Assembly (NCBI RefSeq): GCF_003143935.1
Contig: NZ_QFRX01000001.1
Span: forward strand, 4,513,957-4,577,956
Source of the DNA: Streptomyces sp. Act143
Lineage (GTDB): Bacteria; Actinomycetota; Actinomycetes; Streptomycetales; Streptomycetaceae
Length of the DNA stretch: 64,000 nt
Reading direction: 5' to 3'
Part shown: piece by piece, positions 8,004 through 16,034 of the stretch
Position numbering within the stretch: the stretch's first letter is position 1
Layout of the letters: each line of letters begins with the position of its first letter
Notes under the pieces: model-generated
Seen by the model: the letters and a program-made list of their open reading frames with translations, nothing else
Databases searched by the model: none
What the model was told of the DNA's origin: nothing
Translations under genes and position numbers: made by a program

Positions 8004-8765
8004 TCACGGTCCGGACTCCCGGGCCGGGCGCTCCAGCAGCGCGAAGGACGCCCCCTGATTGTCGGTGACGACGGCCGCTCTGCCGTAGGACGTCTCGAAG
8101 GGTGGCGCCTGGACCCGCCCGCCGAGCCGGCTCACCGCCCCGAGGGCCGCGTCGCAGTCCGCGACCCCGAAGTGGACGAGGAAGTGCGGCGGCATCTCGG
8201 CCGGGAAGACGTCGGAGACCGGGGCGCGGCCGAAGTCGGGGTCGGCGTCCGGGCCGAACAGGGCGTCGTGGAAGAGCCCGCCGTAGAAGGTGTTGGCGGC
8301 CTCGGTGTCGCGGGCGTACAGCTCGGCCCAGACGAAGGTGCCGGGCTCGTGCCGGGCGCCGAAGCCGGGGTGGGTGTCCGGCTCCCACAGGCCGAAGACG
8401 GCGCCGTCCGGGTCGGTGACCAGGGCGCCGGTGCCGAGGTCGGCGACCGGCATGGGCGCGGTGACCACCTGCCCGCCGGCCGCCCAGATCCGGTCGGCCA
8501 GGCCCTCGATGTCGGGGGTGGCGAAGTACACCGTCCACACGGTGGGCATCCGCCCGTCCGTCTTGCGGGTGAGCGCGGCGGCCGGACGGCCCTCGTGCAG
8601 CGCCCATACGGCGCCGTGGCGCCGCTCCTCGAAGGTCCACCCGAAGAGCTCGCCGTAGAACCGCTTGCCCGCCTCGACGTCGGGGAGCTGCGCGTCCACC
8701 CAGCACGGGACGCCCTCGCCGTACCCGCCTGCGGATCTGTCTGCGGATGCCCTGTTTTCGGCCAT
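8004..8765 (-). CDS. Two-domain VOC (glyoxalase/bleomycin-resistance fold) protein
   Basis: The 253-aa protein has two vicinal-oxygen-chelate modules, about residues 15-125 and 135-250. Each opens with a VPCWVDAQLPD or TFVWAELYARD strand, and the F-Y-G-x-L-F-x-W/D motif follows (RFYGELFGW, TFYGGLFHD). Such tandem VOC proteins bind a metal and a small ligand; the substrate of this one cannot be read from sequence. It is divergent from the TetR gene across 123 bp, so the two may share regulation. No operator of the catabolic palindrome type is present there. The ATG start is well placed and the length is typical. Confidence 0.85.
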   Translation of the reverse strand: MAENRASADRSAGGYGEGVPCWVDAQLPDVEAGKRFYGELFGWTFEERRHGAVWALHEGRPAAALTRKTDGRMPTVWTVYFATPDIEGLADRIWAAGGQVVTAPMPVADLGTGALVTDPDGAVFGLWEPDTHPGFGARHEPGTFVWAELYARDTEAANTFYGGLFHDALFGPDADPDFGRAPVSDVFPAEMPPHFLVHFGVADCDAALGAVSRLGGRVQAPPFETSYGRAAVVTDNQGASFALLERPARESGP

Positions 8766-8888
8766 ACCGCCAAGTTAACGGCGACCCACGCACCCCGCAG
8801 GACCAGGCACACCCGCCTCCCGAAGCTCGTGCACCCCATTTGCAGTCGGCCGAATCGCGCTCCGATCACCCCTCGGTAAGCTGACGGC

Positions 8889-9536
8889 ATGACAGGACAA
8901 GTGCGTACCGTCGACGGCCGCGTGGCCGGCCGGCGTGGGCAGGCGACCCGGCAGAAGCTGCTCGACTGCCTCAGCGAGATGCTCAGCTCCTCCCCTTACC
9001 GGGACGTCAAAGTCATCGATGTCGCCCGGAAGGCGGGCACTTCGCCCGCCACCTTCTATCAGTACTTCCCGGACGTCGAGGGCGCCGTCCTGGAGATCGC
9101 CGAGCAAATGGCCACCGAGGGCGGGCAGTTGACCGCTCTGCTGGAGGGCCGTTCATGGGTCGGCAAGGCGGGCTGGACGACCGCGCAGGAACTCGTCGAC
9201 GGTTTCCTGGAGTTCTGGCGCAAGAACGACGCGATCCTCAGGGTCGTCGACCTCGGGGCCGCCGAGGGCGACAAGCGGTTCTACAAGCTCCGTATGAAGA
9301 TCCTGAACTCCGTCAACAACTCCCTGGCCGATTCGGTGGCCGAGTTGCAGTCCAAGGGCAAGGTCGACAAGGACGTGAACCCGGCGGCGGTCGCCGGTTC
9401 GCTGGTCGCGATGCTCGCGGCCGTCGCCTCGCACCAGAAGGGCTTCCAGACCTGGGGCGTCAAGCAGGCCGAACTCAAGCCGAACCTGGCGCTGTTGGTG
9501 CACCTGGGCGTGACCGGCAAGAAGCCGACGAAGTAA
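8889..9536 (+). CDS. TetR-family transcriptional regulator
   Basis: The 215-aa protein has an N-terminal TetR HTH (about residues 40-60, DVKVIDVARKAGTSPATFYQYF) and an alpha-helical ligand/dimerisation domain. It is the only TetR-type regulator in the window and lies between the afs genes and the catabolic genes. That makes it a candidate repressor for the ATCTGACG-N3-CGTCAGAT operators. However, its own upstream region (8766-8888) has no copy of that palindrome, only the non-symmetric CTGACGGCATGACAG around its start. It may instead be a global regulator conserved beside afsK. Family is certain; the regulon is inference. Confidence 0.9.
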   Translation: MTGQVRTVDGRVAGRRGQATRQKLLDCLSEMLSSSPYRDVKVIDVARKAGTSPATFYQYFPDVEGAVLEIAEQMATEGGQLTALLEGRSWVGKAGWTTAQELVDGFLEFWRKNDAILRVVDLGAAEGDKRFYKLRMKILNSVNNSLADSVAELQSKGKVDKDVNPAAVAGSLVAMLAAVASHQKGFQTWGVKQAELKPNLALLVHLGVTGKKPTK

Positions 9537-9620
9537 CCGTCCCTCCGTCACCGGACCCCAAGTCCTGTCTGGCAGGCGGCTGTCCACTTCCGTGGGCGGC
9601 CGCCTGCCGCGCTGTGACGG

Positions 9621-9745
9621 CCGCGGCAGACCGCGCCATGACCCGGCGCAGCAGACCGCGCCATGACCCGGCGCAGCAGACCTCGCCATGACCCGGCGCA
9701 GCAGACCTCGCCATGACCGCCGCGGCAGACCGCGCTACGACCGCC
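9621..9745. repeat. Five tandem copies of a 25-bp repeat
   Basis: Five consecutive 25-bp units run 9621-9645, 9646-9670, 9671-9695, 9696-9720 and 9721-9745. They are variants around GGCAGACCGCGCCATGACCC, with units 2-4 nearly identical. The array fills the space between the convergent TetR and deazaflavin reductase genes and overlaps the last three codons of the latter. Each unit contains an ATG but no ribosome site, so no peptide is called. It may be a slippage-derived minisatellite acting in transcription termination. Confidence 0.85.
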
Positions 9746-10205
9746 GCTGCAGCCGGAACACCCGGATCTCCCGCTCCACCCGCGCCTGGTACGTCGCGTA
9801 CGGCGGCCAGAAGACCAGCAGCCGCTTCCACACGGCCGCACGCTCCTCCCCCTCCAGCAGCCGGGCGGTCACCGCGATGTCGGCGCCCTTCCAGCTGATC
9901 TCGGCGTCGGGGTGGGCCAGCAGGTTGGCGGTCCAGGCGGGGTGGCCGGGCCGGCCGAAGTTGGAGCCGATGAGAATCCAGCTGCCGTCCTCCTCGGGCA
10001 TGCAGGCGAGGGGCGAACGGCGGGCCTGGCCGCTGCGGGCGCCCGTCGAGGTGAGGATGACGCCCGGCAGCATCTGGGCGCTGAGGATGACCCGGCCCCG
10101 GGTGAGCCGGTGGACGGCCCGGTCGAGGGCGGGGATGACATGCGGGGCGACCTTGGCGAAGCCCCGCGTGGACGAAATGCGCTGCACCGTCTTCTCGCCG
10201 ATCAC
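9735..10205 (-). CDS. Ddn-like deazaflavin (F420)-dependent nitroreductase-family protein
   Basis: This is a 156-aa split-barrel protein of the Ddn/FPOR group (VILTSTGARSGQARRSPL, WILIGSNFGRPGHPAWTANLLAHP). Such proteins use F420H2 to reduce quinones or enone-like substrates. The start is a GTG overlapping the TGA of the upstream acyl-CoA dehydrogenase gene (GTGA), so the two are co-transcribed. In M. tuberculosis, ddn lies inside the KstR cholesterol regulon near fadA5 and cyp125, so its pairing with an acyl-CoA dehydrogenase is consistent with lipid catabolism. Actual substrate is unknown. The last codons overlap the 25-bp repeat array. Confidence 0.85.
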   Translation of the reverse strand: MIGEKTVQRISSTRGFAKVAPHVIPALDRAVHRLTRGRVILSAQMLPGVILTSTGARSGQARRSPLACMPEEDGSWILIGSNFGRPGHPAWTANLLAHPDAEISWKGADIAVTARLLEGEERAAVWKRLLVFWPPYATYQARVEREIRVFRLQRRS

Positions 10206-11377
10206 ACCGGCACCTCCGTCGCCGTGAACAGGGCCGCCGCGTCGGCCGCGTGCGCCCGCAGCCGGTGCACCGGCCCGAACAGCAGCTCGTCACCGGCGGC
10301 CCGCTTGAAGTACAGGTGGACGTCGTGCTCCCAGGTGAAGCCGATGCCGCCGTGCAGCTGGATCGCCTCACCGGCGGCGGCGCGCAGCGCCTCCAGTCCC
10401 TGGGCGAGGGCGAGGCCCCCGACGCGTTCCCCGCGGGCGGTGGCCCAGGCCGCGTAGTACGCGGCCGACCGGGCCGCCTGCACCTGGACGTACACGTCGG
10501 CCAGCCGGTGCTTGACCGCCTGGAAGGAGCCGACGGCCCGCCCGAACTGCTCGCGCTGCTGCACGTACTGGACAGTCCGCTCCAGCACCCGGCCGGCGGC
10601 CCCGACGGCCTCGCAGGCGAGGACGGCGGCGGCGCCGTCACCGGCCCGGGCGAGGGCGCCGGGCACGTCCGCGCCCCCCTCGTCGCCCAGCACCTCGGCC
10701 GCCACCTGGCGCAGTTGGACGCCGCCGAGCGGCCGGGTCGCGTCGAGGGCGGTCCGCCGGGTGCGGACGAGTCCGGCGGCGTCGCCGGGGACGAGGAAGA
10801 GAAGGATGCGGGAGCGGGCGTATCCGCCGGTGTGCGCGGCGACCAGCAGCAGGTCCGCGCTGTGCCCGTCCGGCACCGGCCCGACCTCCCCGTACAGCGT
10901 CCACCCCGACTCCGCCCGCCGCGCCTGCACGCCCCCGGCGCGCCCGCCTCCGGCCCAGTCCCCGCGGTGGTCGCCGGTCAGGGCGAGGCCCGCGGCGGGG
11001 GCCGCGAGGGCGGCGGTCAGGGCGCCGGACGCGATGCGGGGCAGCAGGTCCGCACGCTGGGCCCCGGTGCCGAGGGCCAGGATCAGCGGGGCGGCGAGGA
11101 CGGCGGTGGCGAGCAGGGGCGAGGGCGCCAGGGCCCGTCCCGTCTCCTCCGCCGCGAGGGCGAGCTCGGTGACGGAGCAGCCGACCCCGCCGTACGCCTC
11201 GGGCAGGGCGAGTCCGGGCAGGCCGAGCTGGTCGGAGAGGGCCGCCCACAGGGCCGGGTCGTGCCCGGCGGGGCTGTCGACGGCGGCCCGCAGCTCCTCC
11301 GGCCCGCACCGCTTCTGGAGCAGTTCGCGCAGGGTACGGCGGATCTCGTCCTGCTCGGCGGTGAAGCCGGCGTCCAT
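10202..11377 (-). CDS. Acyl-CoA dehydrogenase, FadE27/FadE28-like subunit type
   Basis: The 391-aa flavoprotein has the three-part acyl-CoA dehydrogenase layout: N-terminal helices (FTAEQDEIRRTLRELL), middle beta domain, and C-terminal helices (VQQREQFGRAVGSFQAVKHRLAD, then HGGIGFTWEHDVHLYFKRA). The REQFG arginine motif contacts FAD across the dimer. The W-E-H-D-x-H-L-Y/F-x-K-R end is typical of the FadE27/FadE28-type subunits that form alpha2-beta2 heteromers with a second FadE during steroid side-chain oxidation. The ATG at 11377 follows the operator at 11397-11415. It is the first gene of an operon with the Ddn-like gene and is divergent from a thiolase-like gene. A partner could be the product at 30406; that is inference. 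Confidence 0.85.
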   Translation of the reverse strand: MDAGFTAEQDEIRRTLRELLQKRCGPEELRAAVDSPAGHDPALWAALSDQLGLPGLALPEAYGGVGCSVTELALAAEETGRALAPSPLLATAVLAAPLILALGTGAQRADLLPRIASGALTAALAAPAAGLALTGDHRGDWAGGGRAGGVQARRAESGWTLYGEVGPVPDGHSADLLLVAAHTGGYARSRILLFLVPGDAAGLVRTRRTALDATRPLGGVQLRQVAAEVLGDEGGADVPGALARAGDGAAAVLACEAVGAAGRVLERTVQYVQQREQFGRAVGSFQAVKHRLADVYVQVQAARSAAYYAAWATARGERVGGLALAQGLEALRAAAGEAIQLHGGIGFTWEHDVHLYFKRAAGDELLFGPVHRLRAHAADAAALFTATEVPV

Positions 11378-11396
11378 GGCGACCCCTTCCCTCCGG

Positions 11397-11415
11397 ATCT
11401 GACGGTCCGTCATAT
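11397..11415. promoter_or_regulatory. Catabolic regulon operator, single copy
   Basis: ATCTGACGGTCCGTCATAT is nearly symmetrical around an N3 centre, with one mismatch in the right arm (CATAT for CAGAT). It lies between the divergent acyl-CoA dehydrogenase (start 11377) and thiolase-like gene (start 11461), so one site can control both. Confidence 0.75.
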
Positions 11416-11460
11416 TAGGAGCGGCGGGTCGATAAGCACAGAGCGAGGGAGAGGTCATTC

Positions 11461-12627
11461 ATGGCTGCCGCATTCAGGACGGCCGGCACCCGGAAGGTCG
11501 CCGTGGTCGGCGTCGCCCTCTCCGACTGCGGCCGGGTGGACGACGCGACTCCGTACCGCCTGCACGCCCAGGCGGCCCGGCGCGCGCTGGCGGACTCGGG
11601 GCTCGACCGGTCCGTGGTGGACGGCTTCGCGTCGGCGGGCACGGGGCTGCTGGCGCCGGTCGAGGTGGCCGAGTACCTGGGCCTGCGCCCCACCTGGGTC
11701 GACTCCACATCGGTGGGCGGCTCGACGTGGGAGGTGATGGCGGCCCACGCGGCGGACGCGATAGCCGCCGGGCACGCGAACGCGGTCCTGCTGGTCTACG
11801 GCTCGACGGCGCGGGCGGACATCCGCGCCGGCCGACGCACCGGGAACCTCTCCTACGGCGCCCGCGGCCCGCTCCAGTTCGAGGTCCCCTACGGCCACAC
11901 GCTGATCGCCAAGTACGCGATGGCGGCCCGCCGCCACATGATCGAACACGGCACGACGATCGAGCAGTTGGCGGAGGTGGCCGTGCAGGCGCGGGCGAAC
12001 GCGGCGCTGAACCCGGAGGCGATGTTCCGCGACCCGATCACGGTCGACGACGTGCTCTCCGGCCCGATGATCGCGGACCCCTTCACCAAGCTGCACTGCT
12101 GCATCCGCTCCGACGGCGGGGCGGCGGTCCTGCTGGCCGCGGAGGAGTACGTACGCGACAGCCGCGGGGCACCCGTCCGCATCCTGGGCACCGGCGAGCA
12201 CGTCTCGCACGCCACGATGTCCGAGTGGCCGGACTTCACGGTGTCCCCGGCGGCGGTGAGCGGACGCCTGGCCTTCGAGCGGGCCGGGGTGCGCCCGGCC
12301 GACATCGAACTGGCCGAGATCTACGACGCGTTCACCTACATGACGCTGGTCACCCTGGAGGACCTCGGCTTCTGCAAGAAGGGCGAGGGCGGGGCGTACC
12401 TCCAGTCCCGGGCGCTCCCGGTGAACACGGACGGCGGCGGCCTGTCGGCCCAGCACCCCGGAATGCGGGGCCTGTTCCTCCTGGTGGAGGCGGTACGGCA
12501 ACTGCGCGGCGAGGCCGGGGAACGTCAGGTCCGCCGCCCGGACGGATCACTGCCGGAACTGGCGGTGGCGTCCGGCACCGGGGGCTGGTTCTGCTCGTCG
12601 GGGACGGTGGTGCTGGGGCGGGGCTGA
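11461..12627 (+). CDS. Ltp3/Ltp4-type thiolase-like lipid-transfer protein
   Basis: The 388-aa thiolase-fold protein resembles the Ltp3/Ltp4 group. VGVALSDCGR opens the fold, STSVGGSTWEVMAAHAADAI occupies the nucleophile region, RSDGGAAVLLAAEEY and IYDAFTYMTLVTLEDLGFC are in the C-terminal half, and PVNTDGGGLSAQHPG closes it. The thiolase nucleophile Cys is replaced (GGSTWE where the 2445 paralogue has GGSCAT), so classical thiolysis is unlikely and an aldolase or transfer role is more plausible. Its likely DUF35 partner is at 16035, separated by 3.4 kb. It is divergent from an acyl-CoA dehydrogenase and starts 46 bp after an operator. GAGGGAGAGG precedes the ATG. Confidence 0.82.
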   Translation: MAAAFRTAGTRKVAVVGVALSDCGRVDDATPYRLHAQAARRALADSGLDRSVVDGFASAGTGLLAPVEVAEYLGLRPTWVDSTSVGGSTWEVMAAHAADAIAAGHANAVLLVYGSTARADIRAGRRTGNLSYGARGPLQFEVPYGHTLIAKYAMAARRHMIEHGTTIEQLAEVAVQARANAALNPEAMFRDPITVDDVLSGPMIADPFTKLHCCIRSDGGAAVLLAAEEYVRDSRGAPVRILGTGEHVSHATMSEWPDFTVSPAAVSGRLAFERAGVRPADIELAEIYDAFTYMTLVTLEDLGFCKKGEGGAYLQSRALPVNTDGGGLSAQHPGMRGLFLLVEAVRQLRGEAGERQVRRPDGSLPELAVASGTGGWFCSSGTVVLGRG

Positions 12628-12695
12628 TCCGTCACCGCGCCCCCCTGCCCTGACCGTCACCGCGACACCCCGACCGGACCGTCACCGCGACACCC
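12627..12695. repeat. Three-copy repeat with 25-bp period at a convergent gene end
   Basis: The segment GTCACCGCG recurs at 12631, 12656 and 12681, exactly 25 bp apart. The last two copies extend to a perfect 19-bp repeat, GACCGTCACCGCGACACCC, at 12652-12670 and 12677-12695. The array begins at the thiolase stop and runs into the C-terminal codons of the convergent lipoprotein gene. Its period equals that of the unrelated array at 9621. Confidence 0.8.
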
Positions 12696-14013
12696 TGACG
12701 ACGGCCGTGTCATTGCCCGTATCCGGGTCCCGGCGGCCCACGTCCCAGGGGCTGGACGGCTTCTTGTCCTCCAGGGTCAGGGTGCCCGCGCCGGGTTCGC
12801 CGAGGGTCACCGTGAACTCGAAGGGGTGCGTCTGCCCCGGCTCCAGGGCCTGCACGTCACAGGTGTAGGCGGAGCCGTCGCTCTTGCAGTACGGCTCGTA
12901 GACGCCGTCGTCGTACTCCGTCATGGGCTGCTCGACGACCGACGTGCCGAGCGGCGGCTCGAAGACGAGCCGGACCGGGGAGCCCACGTCGGCGGGGCCG
13001 TTGTTGCGGACCTCGATCTCGAAGGTCTTCCTGTCGCCGGGGGCGCCCTTCAGGTTCACGGCGGACACCTCGTAGTCGGCGTGGGTGTCGAGGACGACGT
13101 AGGTGGAGCCGCCGCCCGCCACGAAGGCGTCGCCGCTGTGCTTGCCGGTGGGCTCGGGTCTGAGCGCCGGGCCGTCACCGTGGTCGCCGCCCTCGTGGAC
13201 CGTCGCGTAGTGGCCGGGGCCCATGTCCAGCGCCCAGACCGCCCTGCGGTAGGAGGTGTACATCTGCGCCCGCGGTGTGCGCAGGCGCAGGGCCGGGCTG
13301 AGGGTGACGGTCTGGCCCGGTTCGAGCGTCAGGTCCGGGAACTCGCAGACGGCGACGTGGCCCTTCTGGAGCCGCGGGTAACGGCAGTTGGCGTACCGCT
13401 CGGTGAACTCCGAGCCGTCGACGGTCAGTTCGAGCCCCAGGCCGCGGACGGGTACTTCGCCGGTGTTGCGGACGACGACGGGCGCGGTGAGGCGGGAGCC
13501 GGGGCGCACCCCCTGCACCGACTCCGGCGCCACCGCCTCGACGACCGGCTCGCCGACGACGAACCGGGTCCGCGCGGTGAGCTTCTTGCCGCCCTTCGTC
13601 GTGTACGTGTACGTCACCACGGCCGAGTCGCCGGTCTTCGCGCCCTCGGCGGCGACGACCTTGGCGCGGGGCGCGTCGGACCAGTTGCTGTAGTCGGCGT
13701 CGACCTCGCAGGTGACACGGGTCGAACTGCCCTTGCAGCCGCCGTACTTGCGGAGCACCACGGTCTTCTCGGCGCTCTTCGGCACCTCCGCGGTGAGCGT
13801 GCGCGCACCGGACCCCGCGGTGTCCTCGGCGACCAGGGAGTACGGCATCTTGTCGCGGGGTCCGGCCTTGTCGCCGTGGGGACGCAGATAGAACACCTCG
13901 GGCGCGGTGATGAAGGGCTTGTCGGGCGCCCCGCCGGCGGCACCGCCGCACGCGGTGAGCGAGCCCGCGAGCACGACGGCTCCTATCGCCGCACCGCTCC
14001 ACCGTTTCCCCAT
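12682..14013 (-). CDS. Secreted lipoprotein with immunoglobulin-like repeat domains
   Basis: The 443-aa product has a type II signal peptide with lipobox GSLTAC (Cys22). The rest is beta-rich. It includes two similar domains in which an exported surface protein discusses no catalytic motif: one around residues 165-255 (RLTAPVVVRNTGEVPVRGLGLELTV) and one around 325-440 (DRKTFEIEVRNNGPADVGSPVRLVFEP). Both resemble CARDB/DUF11-type adhesion or scaffold modules. It is monocistronic and has no link to catabolism beyond location. The ATG is preceded directly by the 9-bp repeat array at 14014, which supplies GAAGAGG ribosome-site-like sequence. Function unknown. Confidence 0.75.
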   Translation of the reverse strand: MGKRWSGAAIGAVVLAGSLTACGGAAGGAPDKPFITAPEVFYLRPHGDKAGPRDKMPYSLVAEDTAGSGARTLTAEVPKSAEKTVVLRKYGGCKGSSTRVTCEVDADYSNWSDAPRAKVVAAEGAKTGDSAVVTYTYTTKGGKKLTARTRFVVGEPVVEAVAPESVQGVRPGSRLTAPVVVRNTGEVPVRGLGLELTVDGSEFTERYANCRYPRLQKGHVAVCEFPDLTLEPGQTVTLSPALRLRTPRAQMYTSYRRAVWALDMGPGHYATVHEGGDHGDGPALRPEPTGKHSGDAFVAGGGSTYVVLDTHADYEVSAVNLKGAPGDRKTFEIEVRNNGPADVGSPVRLVFEPPLGTSVVEQPMTEYDDGVYEPYCKSDGSAYTCDVQALEPGQTHPFEFTVTLGEPGAGTLTLEDKKPSSPWDVGRRDPDTGNDTAVVRVSR

Positions 14014-14047
14014 CGCCTCTTCCGCCTCTTCCGCCTCTTCCGCCTCT
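14014..14047 (-). repeat. 9-bp tandem repeat forming the ribosome-binding region of the lipoprotein gene
   Basis: Nearly four copies of CGCCTCTTC on the plus strand read as GAAGAGGCG on the coding strand, directly abutting the ATG at 14013. Each copy offers a GAAGAGG Shine-Dalgarno-like stretch. Copy-number slippage would change the number of such sites, so the array may tune translation. Confidence 0.7.
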
Positions 14048-14144
14048 GCGCCGTCATCCGCTCGGAATGATCCGAGCCGTCGAACGGTTGTGGCTTCTCA
14101 GGAGTTCCGCAGGAGTCACTTCCGAGTCGCCCGAGGAGTCCCGC

Positions 14145-14570
14145 ATGGCCCTGACCCGCGAAGAACGTGCACAGTTCCTGGCCGAACCCCACATCGCCGC
14201 GCTGGCGGTGGACGCGGGAGAAGGACGAGCGCCGCTCACGGTGCCGATCTGGTACCAGTACGAGGACGACGGCACCGTGTGGATTCTGACGGGCCGGGAT
14301 TCCCGCAAGAACGAACTCATCGGCGCGGCGGGCCGGTTCTCCCTCATGGTCGACCGGCTCGAACCCACCATCAGGTACGTGTCCGTGGAGGGACCGGTGA
14401 CCGGCTCCGAGCCCGCCACCGTCGAACGGCTCCGGGAGATCTCGGCCCGCTATCTGCCCGCCGAGAAGGTGGACGAATACGTCGACTTCTCCTGGAAGAA
14501 CCACGGCCCGATGGTGGTCGTACGGATGCGTCCCGAGCGGTGGGTGTCGTCGGACCTCGGCACGGTCTGA
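14145..14570 (+). CDS. Pyridoxamine 5'-phosphate oxidase-fold protein (PPOX/F420-type split barrel)
   Basis: The 141-aa split-barrel protein shows LTREERAQFLAEPHIAALAVD, then VPIWYQYEDDGTVWILTGRDSRKNELI and a C-terminal VVRMRPERWVSSDL. This arrangement is seen in small FMN- or F420-binding PPOX proteins. The ATG at 14145 is favoured over an upstream in-frame ATG because GAGGAG lies 6 nt before it and because family members start this way. It is followed 35 bp later by a PdxH-like gene on the same strand. The cofactor and substrate cannot be told from sequence. Confidence 0.8.
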   Translation: MALTREERAQFLAEPHIAALAVDAGEGRAPLTVPIWYQYEDDGTVWILTGRDSRKNELIGAAGRFSLMVDRLEPTIRYVSVEGPVTGSEPATVERLREISARYLPAEKVDEYVDFSWKNHGPMVVVRMRPERWVSSDLGTV

Positions 14571-14605
14571 GCGGCCGGGCCGCCCCGCCGCGCGACAATC
14601 GGCCC

Positions 14606-15274
14606 ATGGGAACCGATCTTCACGAGCTGCTGAGGTCGCTGCGGGTGTGGGACGACGCGGTCACCGAGCTGCGGGCCTTCGACCCGGCGACCGCGCCCCC
14701 GGCGCCCCTGGGCCTGTTCACCGCCTGGTTCGCCGAGGCGGTCGCGGCCGGGCAGACCGAGCCGCACACCATGTCCCTCGCGACGTCGGACGCGGAGGGC
14801 CGGCCGGACGTACGGACGGTGATGCTGCACGGCGCCGACGCGGACGGCTGGTCCTTCGCGAGCCACTCCCACAGCCGCAAGGGCGGCCACCTGGCGGCCC
14901 GCCCGTACGCCGCCCTCGGCTTCTACTGGCCGGTGCTGGGCCGCCAGGTGCGGGTGCGCGGGGCGGTGGCCGCCGCGCCGTCCGCGGCGGGGCAGGCGGA
15001 TCTGCACGCCCGCTCGACCGGCGCCCTCGCCGCCGCGCTGACCGGCCGGCAGAGCGAAGTCCTCGGTTCGGTGGCGGAGTTGGCAGACGCATCGGAGGCG
15101 GCCTGGGAGCGGGCTCAGCGCGAGCCCGCGGCGCCGGTGGCGTCGTGGACGCTGTACCGGCTCGTCCCCGAGGAGGTGGAGTTCTTCCAGGGGGACGCCC
15201 GGCGACGGCACGTACGGCTCCGCTACCGCCGGGCGGACGACGGCGGCTGGGTGCGGGAGCTGCTGTGGCCCTGA
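14606..15274 (+). CDS. PdxH-like pyridoxal 5'-phosphate synthase family protein
   Basis: The 222-aa protein has the full pyridoxamine-phosphate oxidase layout. The N-terminal flavin-binding domain is SLATSDAEGRPDVRTVMLHGAD, SHSRKGGHLAARPYAALGFYWPVLGRQVRVRG. The C-terminal dimerisation motif is VEFFQGDARRRHVRLRYRRAD...WVRELLWP. PdxH oxidises pyridoxine or pyridoxamine phosphate with FMN and O2. Active-site residues R/H near the C-terminus appear present. Some Streptomyces paralogues act on other substrates, so a dedicated B6 role is likely but unproven. It lies just downstream of another PPOX-fold gene. Confidence 0.8.
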   Translation: MGTDLHELLRSLRVWDDAVTELRAFDPATAPPAPLGLFTAWFAEAVAAGQTEPHTMSLATSDAEGRPDVRTVMLHGADADGWSFASHSHSRKGGHLAARPYAALGFYWPVLGRQVRVRGAVAAAPSAAGQADLHARSTGALAAALTGRQSEVLGSVAELADASEAAWERAQREPAAPVASWTLYRLVPEEVEFFQGDARRRHVRLRYRRADDGGWVRELLWP

Positions 15275-15302
15275 AGGGCGAGGTCCCCGGCGAGGTGCCG
15301 GG

Positions 15303-15911
15303 TCATCGTGGTTCCGCCGGTTGCGGGTCGGTCGCCAGGCGGGCGTGCAGGTGCACGTCCCGGAAGGCGTCCAGCCTGCCCGCCTCGAACATCGCGCCCC
15401 GCAGGGTCCCCTCGTAGGGGAAGCCGCTGCGTTCGGCGACCCGGCAGGACGCCTCGTGACCGAGGGCGTGGCCCAGTTCCAGGCGGTGCAGGCGCAGCTC
15501 GGCGAAGGCCCAGCGGGAGGCGAGGGTGAGGGCGCGGGCGGCGACGCGGTGGCCGCGGGCCTCGGGGAGCACCCAGTAGCCGACGCGGGCGACCCGCATG
15601 ACGGGGTCGATGGCGTTGACGCCGAGGTGCCCGAGGGTCGTGCCGCTCGCCGCGTCGTCGATGCGGAACGACACGCTGTCGCCGTCCGCGACGCGCTCCG
15701 CCACCGCACGCAGCGAGGCGCGGGAGCCGGCGAGATCGGTGACCGGTTTCAGGGGGGTGTTCCAGCGCCGGAACTCGGGGTCGGCGCGGGCGCGCAGCCA
15801 GGTCGCGGCGTCGGCGTCGGAGTCCGCGTCCCAGGGACCCAACCGCAGGCCGTGACCGAGCAGTTCGGGGGCGGTACGGAGATCCGGGGACCGTTCGCTT
15901 GCAGATGCCAT
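15303..15911 (-). CDS. GNAT-family N-acetyltransferase (RimJ/RimL-like)
   Basis: The 202-aa acyltransferase has the acetyl-CoA-binding motif VGYWVLPEARGHRVAARAL (Q/R-x-x-G-x-G/A variant) at about residues 115-133, followed by LRLHRLELGHALGHEASCRVAERSGFPYEGTLRG. This is the RimJ/RimL pattern of ribosomal-protein or amino-acid N-acetyltransferases. It is convergent with the PdxH-like gene, 28 bp apart, and monocistronic. The target is unknown. Confidence 0.85.
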   Translation of the reverse strand: MASASERSPDLRTAPELLGHGLRLGPWDADSDADAATWLRARADPEFRRWNTPLKPVTDLAGSRASLRAVAERVADGDSVSFRIDDAASGTTLGHLGVNAIDPVMRVARVGYWVLPEARGHRVAARALTLASRWAFAELRLHRLELGHALGHEASCRVAERSGFPYEGTLRGAMFEAGRLDAFRDVHLHARLATDPQPAEPR

Positions 15912-16034
15912 CGGACCATTGAATACCGAGGGGACAGTCGATCACCTCGCGGGGGCAGGCCACTGACCGGCAAGACGGGCCGACGGCTGATCACCCCGCC
16001 GGGGCAGGACGCCGGCCGGCGAAGCCGGCGCTGA

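Noticed and set aside
5399..8068. 889-codon plus-strand frame over afsK
   Set aside because: Antisense to the confirmed AfsK gene; composition is that of an antisense frame in high-GC DNA.
8766..8888. CTGACGGCATGACAG at the TetR start as an autoregulatory operator
   Set aside because: The right half is a direct, not inverted, repeat of the left, so it is not the dyad found elsewhere.
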